A stretch of 14,693 nucleotides of DNA, taken from contig WQXD01000061.1 of assembly GCA_009785015.1 (NCBI GenBank), forward strand, positions 1-14,693, in the 5' to 3' direction. A program made the position numbers and the translations under genes. Positions 8,625 through 14,693 of this stretch are shown piece after piece. This stretch comes from Oscillospiraceae bacterium (GTDB lineage: Bacteria; Bacillota_A; Clostridia; Oscillospirales; WRJC01). The notes below the pieces were generated by a model that saw only the letters and a list, made by a program, of their open reading frames with translations, searched no databases and was not told the DNA's origin. Positions within the stretch are counted from its first letter, which is position 1. Every line of letters begins with the position of its first letter.

Positions 8625-9455
8625 TCATGTGATTGACTTGGTTTTGACGCTTATCATTTTCGAGGGCGCGGACCGCGGCGCGACCCCCAGATACACCGTG
8701 CCCACGTTCAGCTTCGCTTCGAGGATGCTCGTTTTGGATTCCTTGACGGCGAGCTCCTTCGTGTTGTTTTCGCCGCTCAGATGGTACAGTATGATCTTTC
8801 TCGCGCCGTGCTGTATGAGATAGGGCAGAAGCTGCGCGCATTCTTTGTTTGACAGGTGCCCCTGCTTCGACTTTATCCTCTGTTTCACCTGGGCGGGATA
8901 GCTCGAATTTTTGAGCATTTCGGGGTCGTGGTTTGATTCTATATATACGATCCGGCACCCCCGCAGGCACTGTGCGATTTCATCCGAAATATGGCCTATA
9001 TCGGTGGCGATCCCGATGGCCTTGCCCGATTTTCCGCCGGCGGGGCCGATTATATACCCCACGCTCGCCGCGCTGTCGTGCGGGGTGGAATAGCTCTCGA
9101 CCTGCAGCTCCCCTATCGTGACTTTTTCGGAGGAGGATATGAAATTTATGACCTCGCCCAGGGCGTCCTTGTAATCCCCGCTCAGGTTGTCGAAGGACTC
9201 CCAGACCATATATACGGGGATTTTGTTTTTGCTTATCAGAACTTTCAGGGCGCTCACGTGGTCTATATGCTCATGCGTGATAAAAATCGCGCTTATATCC
9301 CGGATTGTCAGGTTGATTTGAGACAATAACTCCGTCATGGCCTTCGCTGAGCGGCCCGCGTCAAACAGGATATTGGTACCATTGCAGCCCGCGAATATGC
9401 AGTTGCCCGACGAGCCGGACGAGAGCGAGCAGGTCGTTATTGTCAGTTCCGCCAT
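8625..9455 (-). CDS. walJ: WalJ/YycJ-type metallo-beta-lactamase-fold hydrolase
   Basis: This is a cytoplasmic metallo-beta-lactamase-fold protein of the YycJ/WalJ group, for which exonuclease activity and links to cell-wall and replication homeostasis have been described in Bacillota. The N-terminal SSGSSGNC (12-19) is the hallmark of the group. The metal ligands are visible as THEHIDH (60-66), the His in TPHDS (H126), D152 in TDIGH, and H225 in LYHLS, with ESNHD and GHLSN between them. Its 276 residues are slightly more than the usual 260-265 because of a short basic tail. The start ATG has an AAAGGAAA site inside the 3' end of aspS, with a 14-base gap. It directly precedes rlmH, a frequent arrangement in this phylum. 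In walRK-containing genomes this gene often sits beside the two-component genes, but none is present here. Confidence 0.93.
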   Translation of the reverse strand: MAELTITTCSLSSGSSGNCIFAGCNGTNILFDAGRSAKAMTELLSQINLTIRDISAIFITHEHIDHVSALKVLISKNKIPVYMVWESFDNLSGDYKDALGEVINFISSSEKVTIGELQVESYSTPHDSAASVGYIIGPAGGKSGKAIGIATDIGHISDEIAQCLRGCRIVYIESNHDPEMLKNSSYPAQVKQRIKSKQGHLSNKECAQLLPYLIQHGARKIILYHLSGENNTKELAVKESKTSILEAKLNVGTVYLGVAPRSAPSKMISVKTKSIT

Positions 9456-9469
9456 ATATATGGTTTCCT

Positions 9470-11236
9470 TTACTTTTTTTCTTTAACCGCAATGCCCAGC
9501 TCTTCCAAGGCTTTCCCGTCGGCAAACGAGGGCGCGCCGCTCATGAGTTCCGAGGCGTTTTGCACCTTTGGGAACGCGATGACGTCGCGTATGTTTCCAA
9601 GCCCCAAAAGCAGGCACGTGAGCCGCTCGAGCCCGAAGGCCAGGCCGCCGTGCTGCGGGGCGCCGTATTTGTAGCTGTCCATCAAAAATCCGAAGCGCTC
9701 CTTGGCGGCCTCCTTGTCATAGCCCAAAAATTCCAATATGCGCCGCTGCATTTCGGGATTGCATATCCTTATGGAGCCGCCCCCCGCCTCCCAGCCGTTG
9801 ATCACCAAATCATAGGCCCTCGCGTGGATTTTGCCGGGGTCGCTGTCCAAATATTTTTCAAACTCTTCGGGGTTGGGCTGGGTGAAGGGATGGTGTTTCG
9901 CGTGCCATCTGCCTTCGTCCTCGCTGTACTCGAACATCGGAAACTCGGTGACCCACAGGAGTTTGAACACATTTTTGGGGATCTTGTTTTTTCTTCTGGC
10001 GATCTCACAGCGCAGCGCCCCGAGGGAAACAGCCGTGATTTCGGGGTTCGGGTCGGAAATGATAAAAATCGTCTCGCCGGGCTGCAGGCGGAATAAATCG
10101 AATATTTTTTGGTTTTCCCGATCTGTCAGAAATTTCGAATAGGACGAAGCCGGAACTTCCGAGTTTTTGTACCACGCGAGCCCTTTCGCCCTGTATGTTT
10201 TGACGTATTCGGCGAGCGAATCTATTTCCTTCCGCGAAAAATCCCCGTCGATTTTTATGCCCTTGACCGCCCCGCCGCTTTTGGCCGCCTCGCCGAAAAC
10301 GTTGAATGAACATTCCTTTACCGCCCCGGTCAGATCGACAAATTCGTATCCGTAGCGCAGATCCGGCTTGTCCGTGCCGTATTTTTCCATGCACTCGTCG
10401 TAGCTCATTCTGACAATTGGGGTCTCTATCCCGGCCCCCGCCAATGTGCCAAACAGGGTCTTCATGTAACCTTCGATGATTTCGAAGATTTCCTCCTCGT
10501 CCACAAAGCTCATCTCCAAATCGATCTGGCTGAATTCGGGCTGCCTGTCCGCTCTCAGGTCCTCGTCGCGGTAACATCTGGCTATCTGGAAATACCTGTC
10601 GAAGCCCGCCACCATCAATATCTGCTTGTATATCTGCGGGGACTGGGGCAGCACGTAGAATTTGCCGTTGTGGACGCGGCTGGGCACCAAGTAATCCCTC
10701 GCGCCTTCGGGGGTGGGCTTGATCAGGTTCGGGGTCTCTATGTCGATAAAGCCGTTGTCGTAGAAATATTCCCTCGTGAGCCTTTGGACATTGTGCCGGA
10801 AGATTATATTCGACGTCAAAAAAGGCCTGCGCAGGTCGAGATACCTGTACTTGAGCCTCAGCTCCTCGTTGACGTTCTGGTTGTCGTCGATTTCAAAGGG
10901 CGGAGTCACGGCCTCGCTGTATATGACTATGTCGGATACGTCGATTTCGATTTCGCCGGTTTTCTTGTCCTTGTTTGTATCCGCCCCGCGCGATTTGACA
11001 GTGCCGGAAGCCCCGATTACAAACTCGCTTTTCAGCTTCGCGGCCTTCTCAAACACGTCCCTGTCCGAATGCTCTCCCAGGGCGAGCTGTATGATTCCCG
11101 TCCTGTCCCGCAGGTCGACGAAAATGATCGACCCGAGGTTCCTCGATTTCTGCACCCAGCCCATGACGCAGACCGGCTCGCCTATGTTGCCGGCGGACAA
11201 CTGTGTGCTGTAATGCGTTCTTTTCAAATCTTTCAT
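9470..11236 (-). CDS. aspS: Aspartate-tRNA ligase
   Basis: AspRS is a cytoplasmic class II synthetase that charges tRNA-Asp. At 588 residues it is the full bacterial type. The N-terminal OB-fold anticodon-binding domain contains GWVQKSRNLGSIIFVDLRDR (26-45). The catalytic core has LKYRYLDLRR and motif 2 in CYRDEDLRADRQPEFSQID (221-239). The bacterial insertion domain spans roughly 285-420 (DLRYGYEFVDLTGAVK). The tail has GGGSIRI (486-492) and motif 3 GLAFGLERL (531-539). A Leu at the RNLGS position (rather than His) resembles discriminating enzymes, which would mean little mischarging of tRNA-Asn; this is a weak inference from one residue. The start ATG has GGGAGAGG upstream, but with a long spacing of about 12 bases. 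It follows hisS by 24 bases, the common hisS-aspS order. Confidence 0.98.
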   Translation of the reverse strand: MKDLKRTHYSTQLSAGNIGEPVCVMGWVQKSRNLGSIIFVDLRDRTGIIQLALGEHSDRDVFEKAAKLKSEFVIGASGTVKSRGADTNKDKKTGEIEIDVSDIVIYSEAVTPPFEIDDNQNVNEELRLKYRYLDLRRPFLTSNIIFRHNVQRLTREYFYDNGFIDIETPNLIKPTPEGARDYLVPSRVHNGKFYVLPQSPQIYKQILMVAGFDRYFQIARCYRDEDLRADRQPEFSQIDLEMSFVDEEEIFEIIEGYMKTLFGTLAGAGIETPIVRMSYDECMEKYGTDKPDLRYGYEFVDLTGAVKECSFNVFGEAAKSGGAVKGIKIDGDFSRKEIDSLAEYVKTYRAKGLAWYKNSEVPASSYSKFLTDRENQKIFDLFRLQPGETIFIISDPNPEITAVSLGALRCEIARRKNKIPKNVFKLLWVTEFPMFEYSEDEGRWHAKHHPFTQPNPEEFEKYLDSDPGKIHARAYDLVINGWEAGGGSIRICNPEMQRRILEFLGYDKEAAKERFGFLMDSYKYGAPQHGGLAFGLERLTCLLLGLGNIRDVIAFPKVQNASELMSGAPSFADGKALEELGIAVKEKK

Positions 11237-11260
11237 TGTAGTGATGTACCTCTCCCGCTC

Positions 11261-12487
11261 TCAAAATATTTCTATATCATCCGATTTACCGCATACATAT
11301 ATGCCGTAATATCCCGCTTTTTGCAGGGCGTCCTTGTATTTGCCCATTTTTTTCGGCAGCTCATGCAAGGCTGCGTCGTACCGCTCCCTGAAACTGCCGG
11401 CGATTTTGTCGGCCTCAAAAAAATCGCCCTCATACAGCACCGCTATTTTGTTTTTTGTATCCGGAATTTGGAAACCGCTTTCCTTCAGCAGAATGAATAT
11501 GCTCTCAAACCCGATCGAAAAACCGACTGCCGGTATTTTTTCATCCGAGAATTTGCCTATCAGATTGTCATAACGCCCGCCGCCCGCTATAGACCTTCCG
11601 AAATCCGCGCTTTCTATTTCGAATACGGTCCCGGTATAGTACCCCTGGCCTCTGACCAAGGATATGTCAAACTCGATTTCATATGAGCCGCCGGCCAATT
11701 TTTTCACCTCGGCGATTATTTTTTCAAGGCCGGCGACGCTTTCCCTCTCCCCCAGCATCGCCGTCAGATAATCGAGCGTCACGGGGCGTTTTCCAAGTAC
11801 GGTCATCAGCCCCTCTATGCCGTTTCGGCAAAAACCCTTGTCTTCCAGTTCTTCTTTTAAGGCGTCTGTTCCGATCTTGTCGAGCTTGTCAAAACTGACG
11901 CACACGCCCGCTATGTCATTTTCCGAAAATCCCATGCCGAGCAGCATATCGCGAAGCAGACGCCTTTCGTTTATCCTCACTTTAAAATTTTTAAGGCCCA
12001 GATTTAAAAGCGCCTTCGCGGTGACATGGATCAGTTCTATCTCGCAGTTGAGGGACCGGGACCCCAGTATGTCGATATCGCACTGCACAAATTCCCGGTC
12101 GCGCCCCCTCTGCGGGCGTTCGGCCCTGTACGCCTTGTCTATCTGTATGCATTTGAACGGCGTGAACAGTTTATGCCGGTTGTTTGCGAAATACCTGCTC
12201 AGCGGCACAGTCAGATCATATCGCAGGCCCAGATCGGCGAGCTCTCCGTTTTCCTCTTTCAGCGCGTTTTCGAGTTTGTCGCCGCGCTTTAATATCTTAA
12301 ACAGCAGATTCAAATTGTCGCCGCCGTCGCTGCCGCTCAGATTCTCGATATCCTCAAGCGCGGGGGTCATGATCCTTTCAAATCCGCAGCTTGCGTACGT
12401 CGTCAGAATCGAACTCTGCATATATTCCCTCAGCGCCGCCTCCGCGGGCAGATAGTCGTTTGTTCCTTTTACGGGCGTTTTTTTCAT
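11261..12487 (-). CDS. hisS: Histidine-tRNA ligase with shortened anticodon-binding domain
   Basis: HisRS is a cytoplasmic class II synthetase that charges tRNA-His. Visible motifs are KGTNDYLP (7-14), LRYDLTVPLSRY (88-99), motif 2 in RAERPQRGRDREFVQCD (121-137), the histidine-binding LVRGQGYYTGTVFEI (277-291), and GGGRYDNLIGKF (302-313). The last two separate it from HisZ, which lacks synthetase residues. It has 408 residues against the usual 420-430. The histidine-A motif reads RGQGYY instead of RGLDYY, a variant I recall from some other bacterial HisRS lineages. The anticodon-binding domain from about 345 is only about 64 residues, ends at DDIEIF, and lacks the usual final Gly-Glu strand and basic tail. 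The start has AGGAGTGA upstream, overlapping the stop of the MgsA-like gene seven bases earlier. Catalytic function is likely; how tRNA is recognised is less certain. Confidence 0.94.
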   Translation of the reverse strand: MKKTPVKGTNDYLPAEAALREYMQSSILTTYASCGFERIMTPALEDIENLSGSDGGDNLNLLFKILKRGDKLENALKEENGELADLGLRYDLTVPLSRYFANNRHKLFTPFKCIQIDKAYRAERPQRGRDREFVQCDIDILGSRSLNCEIELIHVTAKALLNLGLKNFKVRINERRLLRDMLLGMGFSENDIAGVCVSFDKLDKIGTDALKEELEDKGFCRNGIEGLMTVLGKRPVTLDYLTAMLGERESVAGLEKIIAEVKKLAGGSYEIEFDISLVRGQGYYTGTVFEIESADFGRSIAGGGRYDNLIGKFSDEKIPAVGFSIGFESIFILLKESGFQIPDTKNKIAVLYEGDFFEADKIAGSFRERYDAALHELPKKMGKYKDALQKAGYYGIYVCGKSDDIEIF

Positions 12488-12494
12488 AAAATTA

Positions 12495-12914
12495 TCACTC
12501 CTGTTTGTTTTTGGCGTATATGGGGTTTACATAGCCGCGCCAGTCCAGGTCTCCCCGCTCCACCGCGCAAATCAATATCTCCGCCATGGCGATGTTCGTG
12601 GCGGCGGGGATGTTGTGCATATCGCAGAGCCGCAGTATATCCGCCTGATCCCCGTCGTATCCTTTATCGTTTGAGGGGTCGCGGAAATACAGCAGGCAGT
12701 CTATTTCGTTGTAAGCGATCCTCGAAGCTATCTGCTGTTCCCCGCCTTCGCCTATAATCAGCTTGCCGATCTTCAGACCCGCGGCGTCCGCCACATATTT
12801 TCCCGTCGCCGCGGTCGCGCACAGAGTATGGTTTTTCAGTATGTTGTAATAGGCTATGCAAAACTGGGCCATCAGCTCCTGTTTTACTTCGTGGGCTATC
12901 AACGCTATCTCCAT
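12495..12914 (-). CDS. mgsA: Methylglyoxal synthase-like protein with altered active site
   Basis: The fold is that of methylglyoxal synthase, which converts dihydroxyacetone phosphate to methylglyoxal and phosphate in the cytoplasm. The 139 residues align end to end with the Escherichia coli and Bacillus subtilis enzymes: IALIAHE (3-9), ILKNHTLCATAATG (25-38), GGEQQI (57-62), DCLLYFRDP (72-80), LRLCDMHNIPAATN (94-107). Key positions differ. Using E. coli numbering, Asp71 is Glu (E59), Asp20 is Glu (E9), and His98 is Tyr (Y86). The phosphate loop ATGTTG is ATAATG, and SGPMGG is shortened to IGEGG. Asp91 and Asp101 are kept (D79, D89). The homology is certain, but the classical activity is doubtful. 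The start ATG (12914) has AGGTGG ten bases upstream; a TTG two codons earlier is possible. It follows the MinD-like gene by 27 bases, a neighbourhood seen in Clostridia. Confidence 0.85.
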   Translation of the reverse strand: MEIALIAHEVKQELMAQFCIAYYNILKNHTLCATAATGKYVADAAGLKIGKLIIGEGGEQQIASRIAYNEIDCLLYFRDPSNDKGYDGDQADILRLCDMHNIPAATNIAMAEILICAVERGDLDWRGYVNPIYAKNKQE

Positions 12915-12931
12915 GACCAAAATTCCACCTA

Positions 12932-12951
12932 TTATTTCATGTTATTTCATG
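12932..12951. repeat. Perfect 10-bp tandem duplication over the MinD-like gene stop codon
   Basis: TTATTTCATG occurs twice in direct succession. On the minus strand this places two copies of CATGAAATAA at the 3' end of the MinD-like gene. The first carries the final Met-Lys and TAA, and the second follows in the spacer before the MgsA-like gene. It looks like a simple slippage duplication with no effect on the protein. Confidence 0.9.
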
Positions 12952-13802
12952 TTTTTTTCTTTTTTAAAATACAGGCCGTCCGTTTTGAGCCCGTCGTATT
13001 TTTTGTCCAATATGACGTTGTGATCCAAAATACGGCCGATGATATCCTCGAAAGGCGCCCTGATTTTTTTCCCCTTTGCGTCATAGGCCGTTTTTCCCGC
13101 CTCCTGCAGGTCGCGGATATAGTTGTTTGCCGCAATCAGGCCAACAAGCCTTATTTTTGAGCGCTCGATTATGTCCACAATCCCGAAATGCACCCCTTTG
13201 GCCACGCCTTTCGGGTTGAAGCAGTTTATAACGAGCCTGACGCTCTCGCTTTTTACGCCGCATTCCGAAAGATAAAGAGCGATTTTTTCGGAGGAGCGTA
13301 TGGAAGCGGCGGAATGCAAAGTCACAACCAATATGAGGTCCGATTTTTTTGCCAGAAGCTCGAAAAGCGCGAATTTCCCGGATGGGCAGTCGAAGATTAT
13401 GAAATCATAGTCCTGCTTCGCCTTTCCGATAAATTCGCCGACCTCCTGCTCAAGGGGGACGCTCGGCTCCAATGACGGCGGGGATTTCAGAACGTGCACC
13501 GAGTAGTGCAGTTCCGTCTCTCCGCTTTGACTTTTCCGCTCTGCCTTTTTTTCATATACGGCTTCTTGTATATCCACTTTCCCCTGCGCCACATCGCAGA
13601 AATTGTACAGGGTGTCGTGCTCGCAGCCCATAAACAGATCGACGGAACCGGAAGAAGCGTCCAAGTCGATTATGAGCACCTTGTGTTTGCCCGCCGCGAG
13701 CCCCGCGGCCAAATTTACGGCGGCGGTGGATTTTCCCACGCCTCCTTTAAAAGACGTTATCATCACCGTTTTTCCCAATTTAAGAAAACGCCGCCTTTCC
13801 AT
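12942..13802 (-). CDS. MinD/ParA-family P-loop ATPase
   Basis: This is a deviant-Walker-A ATPase of the MinD/ParA/Mrp group. Such proteins dimerise on ATP and position division proteins, DNA or other cargo. Residues 19-26 are KGGVGKST with both signature lysines; switch I is LIIDLDAS (43-50); Walker B is FIIFDCPSG (134-142). HSAASIRSSEKI and RLVINCFNPK resemble the MinD pattern more than plasmid ParA. There is no N-terminal DNA-binding extension. The C-terminal tail is Lys-rich but I see no clear amphipathic membrane-targeting helix like that of MinD, and no MinE, MinC or ParB gene is adjacent. It is the first gene after the promoter at 13832-13860. The start at 13802 lacks a good ribosome-binding site. 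A TTG at 13778 would give the classic MinD N-terminus MGKTVMITSFKGG, so the true start may be there. The cargo is unknown. Confidence 0.85.
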   Translation of the reverse strand: MERRRFLKLGKTVMITSFKGGVGKSTAAVNLAAGLAAGKHKVLIIDLDASSGSVDLFMGCEHDTLYNFCDVAQGKVDIQEAVYEKKAERKSQSGETELHYSVHVLKSPPSLEPSVPLEQEVGEFIGKAKQDYDFIIFDCPSGKFALFELLAKKSDLILVVTLHSAASIRSSEKIALYLSECGVKSESVRLVINCFNPKGVAKGVHFGIVDIIERSKIRLVGLIAANNYIRDLQEAGKTAYDAKGKKIRAPFEDIIGRILDHNVILDKKYDGLKTDGLYFKKEKNMK

Positions 13803-13831
13803 AAATAGATTTCAAATACCCGCTACGTATA

Positions 13832-13860
13832 AATATATCATATTTTTGTGTGTTTGTCAA
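13832..13860 (-). promoter_or_regulatory. Sigma-A-type promoter for the leftward operon
   Basis: On the minus strand, TTGACA (13860-13855) is followed by a 17-base spacer and TATATT (13837-13832). The -35 is a perfect consensus match and the -10 differs at one position. It lies about 30 bases upstream of the MinD-like start and is the only clear promoter before the minus-strand gene series. Confidence 0.8.
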
Positions 13861-13873
13861 TGAAAATAATAAA

Positions 13874-13891
13874 GAAAGTCCATTGACTTTC
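13874..13891. promoter_or_regulatory. Inverted repeat overlapping the tgt -35 box (possible operator)
   Basis: GAAAGTC and GACTTTC form a perfect 7-base inverted repeat around a four-base centre CATT. The right arm covers most of the TTGACT -35 box of the rightward promoter, and the left arm lies between the two divergent promoters. The position suits a repressor site, but a repeat this short could occur by chance in AT-rich DNA. Confidence 0.4.
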
Positions 13892-13911
13892 AAAAAATAT
13901 TTTGATATAAT
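13883..13911 (+). promoter_or_regulatory. Sigma-A-type promoter for the tgt-family gene
   Basis: TTGACT (13883-13888), a 17-base spacer and a perfect TATAAT (13906-13911) predict transcription from about 13918. The leader to the ATG is then about 37 bases, too short for a known large riboswitch such as one for preQ1 plus an expression platform. Confidence 0.85.
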
Positions 13912-13954
13912 ACTGCTATTGGGATATCAAAACAAATTACGGGGGGCGATAATT

Positions 13955-14693
13955 ATGATTGCCGAGCTGAATTTGCCGCACGGCAGCGTGCCCCTGCCCG
14001 CTTTTTTCCCCGACGGAACCCGCGGCACGGTCAAAAGCGCCGCGCCCTCCGATCTCGACGCCTGCAAGGTGACCGGGATTGTGGCAAATGCCTATCACCT
14101 CATGTCCACACCCGGCCAGTCGGCGGTGAAATCCTTGGGCGGCCTCAATAAATTTATCAACTGGAACCGCCCGATTCTGACCGATTCAGGCGGGTTTCAG
14201 GTGTTTTCGCTGATTGGGGAAAATGCGAAATTCGGCGAAATACAAGACGACCAAATCATATTCAGGCCGGAGAATTCCAGGGACAAAATCATACTCACCC
14301 CCGAAAAATGCATACGCGCGCAGTTTGACTACGGCTCAGACGTCATGATGTGCCTTGATTACTGCATTCATTCCGGCGCCCCCGCAGAACTCATAAAAAA
14401 AGCGGTCGAAATCACGATAAAATGGGCGAAACGCTGCAGGGCCGAATACGATAATATCATAAAAACAAGAAGCAAAAAAGCGGACGGCCGCCCCTTGATT
14501 TTCGGGATAATACAGGGCGCCGGCGACAAAACTATGCGAAAAGAATGCGCCGACGCCCTAATCGGCATAGGCTTCGACGGCTTCGCGTTCGGGGGCTGGC
14601 CCGCAGACGAACAAAACAACCTCGCCTGCGATATATTGGCCTACACCGCGCAGCTTATGCCGGACGGCCTGGTGAAATACGCGATGGGCGTAG
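13955..14693 (+). CDS. tgt: tRNA-guanine transglycosylase (Tgt) family protein, divergent, 3' end beyond window
   Basis: Bacterial Tgt exchanges the wobble guanine 34 of Asp, Asn, His and Tyr tRNAs for preQ1 or a related deazaguanine. The 246 residues present show the pocket: LTDSGGFQVFSL (75-86, with D77 matching the acid/base Asp), D135 and C137 in CLDYC, Q187-G188 in FGIIQGAG, and G213-G214 in FGGW. E219 is also in the conserved place. Differences from standard Tgt are AFFPDGTRGTVKS in place of the PVFMPVGT-type motif, NAYHL in place of NTYHL, DYC in place of DEC, and GGWPADE in place of GGLAVGE, putting Trp-Pro at the specificity position. The N-terminus is about ten residues shorter than usual. 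The nucleophilic Asp and zinc site lie beyond the window. The start has GGGGGG eight bases upstream. It is transcribed away from the other genes. Family membership is sure; the exact substrate is not. Confidence 0.85.
   Translation, partial: MIAELNLPHGSVPLPAFFPDGTRGTVKSAAPSDLDACKVTGIVANAYHLMSTPGQSAVKSLGGLNKFINWNRPILTDSGGFQVFSLIGENAKFGEIQDDQIIFRPENSRDKIILTPEKCIRAQFDYGSDVMMCLDYCIHSGAPAELIKKAVEITIKWAKRCRAEYDNIIKTRSKKADGRPLIFGIIQGAGDKTMRKECADALIGIGFDGFAFGGWPADEQNNLACDILAYTAQLMPDGLVKYAMGV

Larger units (their letters stand above)
13803..13954. other. AT-rich divergent intergenic region
   Basis: This 152-base spacer is the only real intergenic region. It is much richer in A+T than the flanking genes and separates the leftward operon from the rightward tgt-family gene. 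It holds two outward-facing sigma-A-type promoters whose -35 boxes are 22 bases apart, and an inverted repeat over the rightward -35 box. I see no riboswitch or terminator structure in it. Confidence 0.85.

Noticed and set aside
10670..11686. Plus-strand open frame (338 codons) across the aspS-hisS junction
   Set aside because: It is antisense to two clear tRNA ligases and has no motif or ribosome-binding site.
11261..12487. HisZ regulatory subunit instead of HisRS
   Set aside because: Motif 2 arginine, the RG-x-x-YYTG histidine site and GGGRYD are all present, no histidine biosynthesis genes are nearby, and it pairs with aspS.
12488..12494. T-box or other leader control of hisS
   Set aside because: Only seven bases separate hisS from the preceding gene, and its ribosome-binding site overlaps that gene's stop.

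Overview
The window looks like part of a Bacillota (Clostridia-type) chromosome of moderate G+C. The evidence is the gene set (WalJ next to RlmH, HisS next to AspS, a methylglyoxal-synthase-like gene beside a MinD-like ATPase), the purine-rich Shine-Dalgarno sites, two near-consensus sigma-A promoters and a lipoprotein sugar-binding protein. Several housekeeping proteins are divergent at conserved positions, which suggests a poorly sampled, probably uncultured lineage. No species can be named from the sequence.

Layout. Eight genes and the start of the operon lie on the minus strand, read from right to left: MinD-like ATPase (13802-12942), MgsA-like protein (12914-12495), hisS (12487-11261), aspS (11236-9470), walJ (9455-8625), rlmH (8618-8130), extracellular solute-binding lipoprotein (8103-6583), a 941-residue putative carbohydrate-active enzyme (6542-3717), and mfd (about 3694 to beyond position 1). 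Gaps between them are 6 to 40 bases, with no visible terminator, so they could form one long transcript from the promoter at 13832-13860. On the plus strand, a tgt-family gene (13955 to beyond the right edge) diverges from the 152-base AT-rich spacer 13803-13954, the only real intergenic region. There is no gene-free stretch over 300 bases.

How the genes fit together. The core is informational: tRNA charging (HisS, AspS), 23S rRNA methylation (RlmH), tRNA wobble modification (Tgt family), transcription-coupled repair (Mfd), and a cell-wall/DNA-maintenance-associated hydrolase (WalJ). Between rlmH and mfd sits an accessory pair, a sugar-type binding lipoprotein plus a large cytoplasmic putative glycoside hydrolase, without transporter permeases. 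The most interesting points are the MgsA homologue with altered catalytic and phosphate-binding residues, the unclassified 941-residue enzyme and its placement, the divergent Tgt, the shortened HisS C-terminus, and the non-standard start of mfd. I saw no RNA gene, insertion sequence, CRISPR array, prophage or defence system.
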